Assembly (NCBI GenBank): GCA_021841795.1
Contig: JAKCDN010000044.1
Coordinates: 1-12,143 of the forward strand
Source of the DNA: Acidobacteriota bacterium
GTDB lineage: Bacteria > Acidobacteriota > Terriglobia > Terriglobales > Acidobacteriaceae
DNA: 12,143 bases
Direction: 5' to 3'
Of this stretch, positions 1-6,273 are shown one piece after another. Position numbers and translations under genes: made by a program. The notes under the pieces were generated by a model that did not search any database, was not told the DNA's origin, and saw only the letters and a list, made by a program, of their open reading frames with translations. Numbering within the stretch: position 1 is the stretch's first letter; every line of letters starts with the position of its first letter.

Positions 1-122
1 GGCGATACACCCTCGTGCGTATCCCTCGATTCGAGCCGCTTGTCTGCGGCATCGGCATCGGGATCACCCCTGCGGAACCTTTCCATCGGGTCGCTCGCTG
101 CGGAACTGGAGCCGTCCTGCAT
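1..122 (-). CDS. 5' end of an unidentified minus-strand gene, running off the window
   Basis: An open frame starts at an ATG (complement of 120-122) and runs 40 codons without a stop to the window edge. It is hydrophilic and charged: after a Ser/Ala-rich start it reads DPMERFRRGDPDADAAD and then more charged residues. The phrase ERFRRGDPDA resembles the start of ECF sigma factor region 2, but the residues after it do not continue in the usual F-x-x-L-Y way, so I do not assign a family. The start is supported by a purine-rich leader (GGAAAG and AAGTGGG on the minus strand just before the ATG) and by a promoter-like element ending about 25 bases upstream. A second in-frame ATG lies at 84-86. 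Of the other two minus-strand frames here, one is closed by a stop and the other is open but has no supported start. It is divergent from the glycoside hydrolase gene. That it is a gene is inference; its function is unknown. Confidence 0.45.
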   Translation of the reverse strand, partial: MQDGSSSAASDPMERFRRGDPDADAADKRLESRDTHEGVS

Positions 123-146
123 CCCACTTCACTTTCCAAATAGCCT

Positions 147-173
147 TACGGGGGCATGGGCTAAAAGGTTACA
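147..173 (-). promoter_or_regulatory. ECF sigma-type promoter for the minus-strand gene at 1-122
   Basis: Read on the minus strand, TGTAACC (complement of 167-173) is followed after exactly 16 bases by CGTA (complement of 147-150). Known ECF promoters have this layout, for example TGAAAC-N16-CGTA for Bacillus SigW and GTAACC-N16-CGAA for Caulobacter SigF. The predicted transcript start is near 140, giving a leader of about 17-20 bases to the ATG at 122. The geometry is seen in the sequence; use by an ECF factor is inferred. Confidence 0.4.
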
Positions 174-318
174 GGCTCCTGCGGCGGATTGGCGCCCCCG
201 CGCGCGGTGCGTCGCGCCCTGTCTTGCCGCCGGCGCAGCGGCCGGAAGCGCGGCTGAACGCCGCCGGTCTCCGGGCGTGAAATGCCTATATAAAGCGATT
301 TGCTTCGACGGTTTCCGG

Positions 319-347
319 TTGACATCATGGCGAACGGGCAATTAAAG
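319..347 (+). promoter_or_regulatory. Candidate sigma70 promoter of the glycoside hydrolase gene
   Basis: A perfect -35 box TTGACA (319-324) is followed by a 17-base spacer and a weak -10 box TTAAAG (342-347, three of six matches to TATAAT). Transcription would start near 354, leaving a leader of about 60 bases. An A+T-rich TATATAAA at 287-294 lies upstream but has no matching -35. The rest of 123-415 shows no gene I can support. Confidence 0.4.
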
Positions 348-358
348 TGAGGGCCGCT

Positions 359-382
359 GCGGTAACAAAATAATGGTTCCGC
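359..382 (+). promoter_or_regulatory. Imperfect inverted repeat in the glycoside hydrolase leader
   Basis: GCGGTAAC (359-366) faces GTTCCGC (376-382) across an A+T-rich centre. The arms pair over 7 bp if one T is bulged. It lies just after the expected transcript start, so it could be an operator for a sugar-responsive repressor or a small RNA hairpin. Nothing identifies a specific regulator. Confidence 0.2.
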
Positions 383-415
383 TCTGGGTGCGCCGCGGCA
401 CGGGAGACGACGAAG

Positions 416-3079
416 ATGTTGGCAATGCGAATGGTGGCGGGAACGTTGCTGGGACTCGGTTTGGCAGGCGCGGCCTGGGCGCAGGATGGCGGAAAGCCGG
501 CCTATCTGAATCCCAATCTGCCTGCGGAACAGCGCGCGGCGGATCTGGTGAAGCGCATGACGATCGAGGAGAAGGCCAGCCAGCTTGTGAACCAGGCGCG
601 CGCAATTCCGCGCCTTGGCGTTCCGGCTTACGACTGGTGGAGTGAGGCGCTGCATGGCGTGGCGGTCAACGGGACCACGGAGTTTCCTGAGCCGATCGGT
701 CTGGCGGCCACCTTTGACGCCAACGGCATTCATGAGATGGCAATCGATATCGGCACCGAGGCGCGCGTCGTCCACGCCCAGTCATTGGACGCGCACGGCG
801 GTAGCGCGATCTTCCACGGACTCGACTTCTGGGCGCCGAACGTCAATATCTTTCGCGATCCGCGCTGGGGGCGCGGACAGGAGACCTACGGCGAAGATCC
901 GTTCCTGACCGCGCGCATGGGTGTCGCCTACGTCACCGGAATGCAGGGCGACGATCCGCGCTACTACCGCGTAATCGCCACGCCCAAGCACTTCGATGTG
1001 CACTCCGGTCCGGAGCCGACGCGCCACTTTGCCGATGTTGACGTCAGCAGGCACGACGAGCTCGACACCTATCTGCCGGCATTTCGCGCCGCCGTCACCG
1101 AAGCAAAGGCCGATTCGGTCATGTGCGCTTATAACGCCATCAACGGGCAGCCGGCCTGCGCCAATGAGTTCCTGCTCGAAGATCAACTGCGCGGCAAGTG
1201 GGGATTTCAGGGCTATGTCGTCTCCGATTGCGGCGCGGTGCGCGATATCTTCACCGGTCACCATTACGCGCCGTCCCAGGCCCAGGCATCCGCGATCAGC
1301 CTTGAGCGCGGCATGGACAACGAGTGCATCGATTTCCGCGCCACGGTCACGGACGATCACGATTACAAGCCTTACCTCGACGCCGTCAACGAGGGCTATC
1401 TCAAGGAGACGACAATCGATACCGCGCTGGTGCGGCTGTTTACGGCGCGCATCCGGCTGGGGCTCTTCGATCCTCCGCAGATGGTTCCGTATTCCAGGAT
1501 CGACGCCGGCCAGTTGAACAGCCCCGCGCACCGCGCGCTGGCCCTCACGCTGGCGAATGAGTCCATGGTGCTCTTGAAGAACGACGGCACGCTGCCGCTG
1601 AAAACCAGCGGAACCAGCGTTCTTGTCGTGGGCCCGCTGGCGGAGCAGACCCGCGTCCTCCTCGGCAACTACAACGGGATTCCCACGCATACGGTTTCAA
1701 TTCTGGAGGGAATCAGGCAGGAGTTTGCCGCGGACAAGGTGAACTTCGTCCCAGGCACAGGCTTCCTCAGCAAGCACACGGAGCCGGTGCCCGCTGCGTT
1801 GCTCACCACCGGCGGACGGCCCGGCGCAAAGGCGACCTATCTCAAGCAGGACATCGTGAGCTTTTCGAATCAGGAGTCGGGCGCAACCTCCGCGCTGGTA
1901 TCGCGCATCGAGCCGGGCATCGACATTGCCGCTCAGCCGCTGCCCGTTGAAGCCGCCCAGGCCGATCCGCTCACCGTGCACTGGGAGACCACGCTCACCC
2001 CCACCCAGACCGGCGATTACAACCTGGGCGTAGAGACCGATGGATTCTTCCGCGTCTTTCTTGACGGCAAGCTGGTGACGATAGCTAACTATCCCCACGG
2101 CGTCGAGACGCTGACGGGCAAGGTGCATCTTGAAGCCGCCAGGCCATACAAGCTGGAGGTGGAGTACCAGCGCACAGCGAAGGCGGCGCCGCACCTCCAA
2201 CTGGTCTGGGGCCGAATCGATCGTAGCGTTGACCCCGCGGCGCTGGCCGCGGCGCAACATGCCGACGTGATTGTTGCCGTGGTCGGGATCACCAGCGAAC
2301 TTGAAGGCGAGGAGATGAAGGTGAACGAGCCCGGCTTCCAGGGCGGCGACCGCACCAGCCTCGATCTGCCGGAACCCGAGGAGAAGCTTCTTGAGGCGCT
2401 CGCCGGCACAGGCAAGCCTTTGGTGGTTGTGTTGACCAACGGCAGCGCCCTGGCGGTGAACTGGGCCAATGCGCACGCCAGCGCGATTCTCGATGCCTGG
2501 TACCCCGGCGAAGAAGGCGGAACCGCCGTAGCGCAGACACTCGCAGGCAAAAACAACCCCGCCGGACGTCTTCCCGTGACCTTCTACAAGGACGTGAGCC
2601 AGTTGCCGAACTTCGAGGATTACTCGATGCAGGGGCGCACGTACCGCTACTTTACGGGCACGCCGCTCTATCCCTTCGGCTACGGGCTGAGCTACACCAA
2701 GTTCGCGTACAGCAAGCTCACGCTGCCCGCGGCGCCGGTTGAAGCGGGCCAGCCGGTGGTTGTCGAAGCTACCGTAACCAACACGGGTTCCCGCCCCGGC
2801 GATGAGGTCGCGCAGCTCTACCTCAACTTTCCTGCCGTGCCCGGCGCGCCGTTGCGCGCGCTGCGGGGATTCGAGCGCATCCATCTGGAGCCCGGCGCGT
2901 CGCAGAAAGTCCGGTTCGAGCTTAAACCGCGCGACCTCAGTATGGTCACCGAAGCGGGCGAGCCGATTGTCGCCGATGGCGGCTATACCGTGACCGTCGG
3001 CGGCGGGCAGCCGGCCACCGGCGCGCCAGTTGTTGCCGGTCAATTTACCGTTCACGGCACGCTCAAGCTGCCGGAGTAA
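416..3079 (+). CDS. Secreted family 3 glycoside hydrolase (beta-xylosidase/beta-glucosidase type) with inserted PA14 domain
   Basis: This enzyme of 887 residues probably releases terminal sugars from plant-type oligosaccharides outside the cytoplasm. A signal peptide (residues 1-22, cleavage after AWA) precedes the GH3 N-terminal domain (about 35-355). That domain contains DWWSEALHGVA (73-83), TPKHF (189-193), VMCAYNAINGQPACAN (235-250) and VVSDCGAV, whose D271 is the expected nucleophile. The GH3 C-terminal domain (about 385-735) carries the acid/base region SELEGEEM (627-634) followed by GGDRTSLDLP. A PA14-like beta domain (about 505-600, with TGDYNLGVETDGFFRVFLDG) interrupts it. A fibronectin III-like domain (about 775-865) ends the protein. 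Known relatives with this layout hydrolyse beta-xylosides, arabinosides or beta-glucosides, and PA14 often shapes the active-site entrance. The motif set (SEALHG, NGQPACAN, SDCGAV) leans towards the xylosidase/arabinosidase group, but the substrate cannot be fixed. GGAG nine bases before the ATG supports the start. A terminator follows, so the gene is probably transcribed alone. Confidence 0.93.
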   Translation: MLAMRMVAGTLLGLGLAGAAWAQDGGKPAYLNPNLPAEQRAADLVKRMTIEEKASQLVNQARAIPRLGVPAYDWWSEALHGVAVNGTTEFPEPIGLAATFDANGIHEMAIDIGTEARVVHAQSLDAHGGSAIFHGLDFWAPNVNIFRDPRWGRGQETYGEDPFLTARMGVAYVTGMQGDDPRYYRVIATPKHFDVHSGPEPTRHFADVDVSRHDELDTYLPAFRAAVTEAKADSVMCAYNAINGQPACANEFLLEDQLRGKWGFQGYVVSDCGAVRDIFTGHHYAPSQAQASAISLERGMDNECIDFRATVTDDHDYKPYLDAVNEGYLKETTIDTALVRLFTARIRLGLFDPPQMVPYSRIDAGQLNSPAHRALALTLANESMVLLKNDGTLPLKTSGTSVLVVGPLAEQTRVLLGNYNGIPTHTVSILEGIRQEFAADKVNFVPGTGFLSKHTEPVPAALLTTGGRPGAKATYLKQDIVSFSNQESGATSALVSRIEPGIDIAAQPLPVEAAQADPLTVHWETTLTPTQTGDYNLGVETDGFFRVFLDGKLVTIANYPHGVETLTGKVHLEAARPYKLEVEYQRTAKAAPHLQLVWGRIDRSVDPAALAAAQHADVIVAVVGITSELEGEEMKVNEPGFQGGDRTSLDLPEPEEKLLEALAGTGKPLVVVLTNGSALAVNWANAHASAILDAWYPGEEGGTAVAQTLAGKNNPAGRLPVTFYKDVSQLPNFEDYSMQGRTYRYFTGTPLYPFGYGLSYTKFAYSKLTLPAAPVEAGQPVVVEATVTNTGSRPGDEVAQLYLNFPAVPGAPLRALRGFERIHLEPGASQKVRFELKPRDLSMVTEAGEPIVADGGYTVTVGGGQPATGAPVVAGQFTVHGTLKLPE

Positions 3080-3100
3080 GTATTTTTTCGAGAGGAAGAT

Positions 3101-3131
3101 GGGGCGTTTCAGCGGCGCGAAACGCCCCTTT
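3101..3131 (+). terminator. Intrinsic terminator after the glycoside hydrolase gene
   Basis: A perfect 10-bp stem, GGGGCGTTTC (3101-3110) with GAAACGCCCC (3119-3128), encloses an 8-base loop and is followed by TTTCC. The U-tract is short (three T), so it may be leaky. It lies 22 bases after the stop codon. A second partial copy of the right arm, GAAACGCCC, occurs at 3161-3169 and could pair with the same left arm. Confidence 0.75.
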
Positions 3132-3222
3132 CCGCAAAGCCTGTCAAGCCCTTCCGGCAAGAAACGCCCATTCCGTCGCAGGAGGGGAGATTGACGAGGC
3201 TAAGTCAATATAAATGAGCAAT

Positions 3223-3262
3223 TTTCATCTTTTGTTCATGTCTGTTAAACCTCCCGTTCACG
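3223..3262 (+). promoter_or_regulatory. Putative Pho box (four 11-bp-phased heptamers) upstream of pit
   Basis: Four heptamers start exactly 11 bases apart: TTTCATC (3223), GTTCATG (3234), TTAAACC (3245) and GTTCACG (3256). PhoB/PhoP-family regulators bind direct repeats with this 11-base period; the E. coli unit is CTGTCAT, the Streptomyces unit GTTCACC, and the Bacillus unit TTAACA-like. Its place in front of a phosphate transporter gene fits phosphate-dependent control. Whether it activates or represses is unknown; in some bacteria PhoB represses pit. An A+T-rich TATAAA lies just upstream at 3209-3214, without a properly spaced -35. The assignment is inference from pattern and position. 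Confidence 0.42.
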
Positions 3263-3524
3263 GGCAGAACGGCCGCAATCTTCCACATTCTTCCGCGTGT
3301 CGGGTTTAAACTTGTCTGTAACCCGGTTCCTAATCCCTCATGACTGGGTAAACAATCGTGACCGACTGCGATTGTTGAGGTTTTATGGACGCCATATTCT
3401 CCGGCTCGTCTGCTTTCCGCCAAAATCCATCCTTATTTTCCGTGGAAGTTTCTGCTGTTGCTCAAGTTCCATCGCGGAGGCCCAGGCGGCTCCGGAATTT
3501 CTCCGGCCGCATTGGTGATCTCTG
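3263..3524 (+). other. Long untranslated leader of pit with two hairpins
   Basis: I find no convincing gene here; a 73-codon frame at 3297-3518 has no recognisable content. Two hairpins are visible: CGGGTT (3301-3306) with AACCCG (3320-3325), and an 8-bp perfect stem AACAATCG (3351-3358) with CGATTGTT (3369-3376), followed after GAGG by TTTT (3381-3384). The second looks attenuator-like but has a low-GC stem. Just before the pit start, GGTGATC (3514-3520) matches the extended Shine-Dalgarno complement of 16S rRNA. I recognise no known riboswitch class. Confidence 0.3.
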
Positions 3525-5141
3525 ATGGCCGATCTAGCAACGGCAGTTCATGCCATTCCCGCGTCGACGTCACTCGCCGATCGCAAGCTATCCAGCCGCT
3601 CGCGCCGGGCGGGTGTTGGGATCTTTGTGCTGGCTCTGGCCGCCGGCGTGTCCTATATCGGCGTCCACCTCGCCAAAGACCTGAACCGCGTCACCGTGAA
3701 CGGGATCTGGCCCTATCTCCTGCTCGGACTGGCTCTTACCATCGCCCTTGGCTTCGAGTTCGTCAATGGCTTTCACGACACCGCCAACGCCGTGGCCACC
3801 GTGATCTACACCAACTCCCTGCCGCCGCACTTTGCCGTGGTGTGGTCGGGATTCTGTAACCTGGCCGGAGTTCTGCTGTCGTCTGGCACCGTGGCGTTTG
3901 CCGTCATCGCGCTGCTGCCGGTGGAACTGATCCTCAAGGTGAGCTCCGGCACCGGCTTCGCCATGGTCTTTGCACTTCTCATCGCGGCGATTTTGTGGAA
4001 CTTAGGTACATGGTGGTTCGGCCTGCCCGCATCCAGCTCGCACACCATGGTCGGTTCCATCATCGGCGTGGGCCTGGCAAGCCAGTTGTTGAACGCGCAC
4101 GGAAGAACGTCGGGGCTGGATTGGAGCCAGGTCGTCAAGGTGCTTGAGGCTCTGCTGGTGTCGCCGGTGCTGGGTTTTGCGCTGGCCGCCATCCTGCTCC
4201 TCGTGTCCAAGCGACTGATCCGGATTCCCGTGCTTTATGAGGCGCCTAAAGGCAACGAGCCGCCGCCATGGCCGATTCGCCTTCTCATGGTGGGCACGTG
4301 CACCGGTGTCAGTTACTTCCACGGATCCAACGACGGGCAGAAGGGAATGGGGCTCATCATGCTCATCCTTATCGGCACCGTCCCTACGGCCTATGCGCTC
4401 AATCACAACGCCAGCGCGGCCGAGGTCCAGAGTTTCATCGCGGCTTCCGCGCAGGCAGGCCGGATTCTGGAGCGGCATGTGCAACCGGGCACGCCCGATC
4501 CCGATGCCCGCACCGAAATCACCAACTACATCCAGACCCGGAAACTTCAGCCCACAACACTCCTCGCGCTCAGCCAGCTCGTCGACGAACTGAACCGCGA
4601 GGTCTCTTCTTACAAGACGCTGCAATCCATTCCTGCCCAGGCGCAGACCAACATGCGCAACGACATGTACCTGGCAGGCCGGGCGCTGCGCGTCATGAAT
4701 CCCGCCCACGATCCTGCCTTCACACCCGCTGAAGGCAAGGCGCTGAATGACTATCAGGGCAAACTCGACAAGGCGACAAAGTTCATCCCCGACTGGGTGA
4801 AGGTGGCCGTTGCGCTGGCGCTGGGTCTGGGCACCATGGTGGGCTGGAAGCGAATCGTGGTCACTGTCGGCGAGAGAATCGGCAAAGAGAATATGACCTA
4901 TGCGCAGGGCGCCAGCGCCGGACTCGTCACCATGGCGACCATCTTTGCCGCGGACGCCTGGAGCCTGCCCGTCTCCACCACCCATATTCTCAGTTCCGGA
5001 GTGGCCGGCACCATGGCCGCCAACGGCAGCGGCCTGCGCCTGTCCACGGTGCGCAACATCGCCGCAGGCTGGGTCTTTACCCTGCCCGCGGCAGCCCTGC
5101 TCTCGGGCCTGCTTTACCTGCTGTTCCACGCGATCTTTTGA
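3525..5141 (+). CDS. pit: PitA-type inorganic phosphate transporter
   Basis: This inner-membrane carrier of the PHO4/Pit family (538 residues; E. coli PitA is about 500) takes up phosphate, usually as a metal-phosphate complex driven by the proton gradient. The duplicated family motifs are present: NGFHDTANAVAT (81-92), GLPASSSHT (166-174), FHGSNDGQKGMG (265-276) and LPVSTTH (481-487). Hydrophobic segments lie around 31-50, 62-80, 104-132, 145-161, 175-188, 206-228, 276-290, 422-440, 462-477 and 510-536. A hydrophilic loop of about 130 residues (292-421) splits the two membrane halves, as in E. coli PitA. The 5' tail (1-29) is polar. The start follows GGTGATC with a 4-base gap. It is preceded by a putative Pho box and a long leader. 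It is followed by scpB after 119 bases, with no clear terminator between. Family is certain; regulation is inferred. Confidence 0.93.
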   Translation: MADLATAVHAIPASTSLADRKLSSRSRRAGVGIFVLALAAGVSYIGVHLAKDLNRVTVNGIWPYLLLGLALTIALGFEFVNGFHDTANAVATVIYTNSLPPHFAVVWSGFCNLAGVLLSSGTVAFAVIALLPVELILKVSSGTGFAMVFALLIAAILWNLGTWWFGLPASSSHTMVGSIIGVGLASQLLNAHGRTSGLDWSQVVKVLEALLVSPVLGFALAAILLLVSKRLIRIPVLYEAPKGNEPPPWPIRLLMVGTCTGVSYFHGSNDGQKGMGLIMLILIGTVPTAYALNHNASAAEVQSFIAASAQAGRILERHVQPGTPDPDARTEITNYIQTRKLQPTTLLALSQLVDELNREVSSYKTLQSIPAQAQTNMRNDMYLAGRALRVMNPAHDPAFTPAEGKALNDYQGKLDKATKFIPDWVKVAVALALGLGTMVGWKRIVVTVGERIGKENMTYAQGASAGLVTMATIFAADAWSLPVSTTHILSSGVAGTMAANGSGLRLSTVRNIAAGWVFTLPAAALLSGLLYLLFHAIF

Positions 5142-5260
5142 TCGGCAAGCTGCCGAGCTAACGGCGTCCCGCGAGGGCCGGACGCTGCGTGCGCGCATTT
5201 TTCGCTCAGCGCGCAAATACGGTCACATCCGGTACCATACAGAATGGTGCGGAACAAAGA
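5142..5260 (+). other. pit-scpB intergenic region with three small hairpins
   Basis: Directly after the pit stop is TCGGCA-AGC-TGCCGA (5142-5156), a tight 6-bp hairpin without a T-tract. Next is a 7-bp stem TGCGCGC (5190-5196) with GCGCGCA (5209-5215), whose 12-base loop holds five T. Then ACCAT-ACAGA-ATGGT (5234-5248) lies 12 bases before the scpB ATG. None is a standard intrinsic terminator. No convincing sigma70 promoter is visible, so scpB could be read from its own weak promoter or through from pit. Confidence 0.3.
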
Positions 5261-6259
5261 ATGAGTCTGAAAGCAAAGCTGGAAGCCGTAATTTACGCCG
5301 CCGAAGAGCCGGTGACTCTGGCGCAACTGGCCGGCGTGTTCGCCGACGAGGCCCTGGAGTTGAAGGCGGCGCAGGAAGCCGCGGCGCAAAAGGAATCCGA
5401 AGAGCCGGGCGCGGAGGATGCCGAAGTTGCGCCTCCGGCGCAGGAGCCGCTGCCTGAATTGGAATCGACGGCCGATGCGGCGGCGGAAGAGGCGGCTGCC
5501 GGTGAGGCCGTCGAGACCGGCGTTACGGAGGCGTCGGATGCGGCGCAGGAATCTGCCGGGCCCGATGCGGCGCAGGTTGAGGCCGAGGCCAAGCGCGCGG
5601 CCAGGCAGCGCGACCGCGAGGTGCGCGGAGTCATCAAAACGCTGCTCGACGAGCTGATCTCCGAGTATGCCGTGGATGCGCGCGGTGTGGAAGTGCGCGA
5701 GATTGCCGGCGGCTACCGTATGGCTACCAAGCCCGAGTGCCACGATGCCGTGCGCGCGTTCATCAAGGGACAGAAGCCGGCGCTTAAGCTTTCGCTGCCG
5801 GCCCTGGAGACGCTGGCCGTAATCGCCTACAAGCAGCCCATCACGGCGCCGGAGGTCAACGAGATTCGCGGCGTGGACTCGTCGGGAGTCTTCGGATCGC
5901 TGCTGGCTCGGAAACTGATCGCGACCGCGGGACGCAAGCCTGTGATCGGGCGGCCGATTCTCTACAAGACGACGCGCGAGTTCCTGCTTCGCTTTGGATT
6001 AAAGGACGTCTCCGAACTGCCGTCCATGGAAGAGTTTGAGAAGATGGCGGCCAGCGAACTGGAGGAATCGGAACTGGCAGGCGATGAGGCGCCGGCCGGC
6101 GAGTCCTTCCCTGAATTCAATCCGGATCCAGTTGTGGAAACAGAGACCGGTGACGCGGAGGGACAGAATGAAACCGCCGCGGAGCCAGAGCCCGAGCCCC
6201 CAGCCACGGCGGAACCTGGAGAATCGCCCGCGGAAGCTCCGAACAGTCGTATGCAGTAA
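5261..6259 (+). CDS. scpB: Segregation and condensation protein B, with long acidic insertion and tail
   Basis: ScpB is the winged-helix (kite) subunit of the SMC-ScpA-ScpB condensin that compacts and segregates the chromosome. The start MSLKAKLEAVIYAAEEPVTLAQLAGVF (1-27) is the usual first helix pair. The domain resumes at about 118 (VRGVIKTLLDELI) and runs through GYRMATKPE (151-159). The second winged helix has LSLPALETLAVIAYKQPIT (177-195), EIRGVDSSGV (201-210), GRP-LYKTTREFLLRFGL (230-247) and ELP (252-254). Between residues 28 and 117 sits an Ala/Glu-rich insertion, and residues 255-332 form an acidic Pro/Glu tail. The 332 residues compare with about 200 in Bacillus. I chose the ATG at 5261, because the longer upstream frame (from 5189) adds residues foreign to the family; the ribosome site is weak (GGA at 5251). 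rluB follows after 14 bases, a common pairing. scpA, often next door, is not in this window. Confidence 0.92.
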   Translation: MSLKAKLEAVIYAAEEPVTLAQLAGVFADEALELKAAQEAAAQKESEEPGAEDAEVAPPAQEPLPELESTADAAAEEAAAGEAVETGVTEASDAAQESAGPDAAQVEAEAKRAARQRDREVRGVIKTLLDELISEYAVDARGVEVREIAGGYRMATKPECHDAVRAFIKGQKPALKLSLPALETLAVIAYKQPITAPEVNEIRGVDSSGVFGSLLARKLIATAGRKPVIGRPILYKTTREFLLRFGLKDVSELPSMEEFEKMAASELEESELAGDEAPAGESFPEFNPDPVVETETGDAEGQNETAAEPEPEPPATAEPGESPAEAPNSRMQ

Positions 6260-6273
6260 GCGGAGGTTGCCAC

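Noticed and set aside
161..775. A 204-codon minus-strand frame over the glycoside hydrolase start
   Set aside because: It is arginine-rich with no family features and lies opposite the signal peptide and N-terminal domain of a clear gene; typical of high-GC shadow frames.
1697..3160. A 487-codon minus-strand frame opposite the GH3 gene
   Set aside because: Long antisense frames are common in GC-rich genes. The plus frame carries the GH3, PA14 and fibronectin-like motifs, while this one has none.
3191..3214. A sigma70 promoter TTGACG with TATAAA upstream of pit
   Set aside because: The spacer is only 12 bases, too short for a functional pair, though either half could be used with another partner.
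3297..3518. A possible 73-residue small protein in the pit leader
   Set aside because: It has no ribosome site, mixed composition and overlaps hairpins; more likely untranslated leader.
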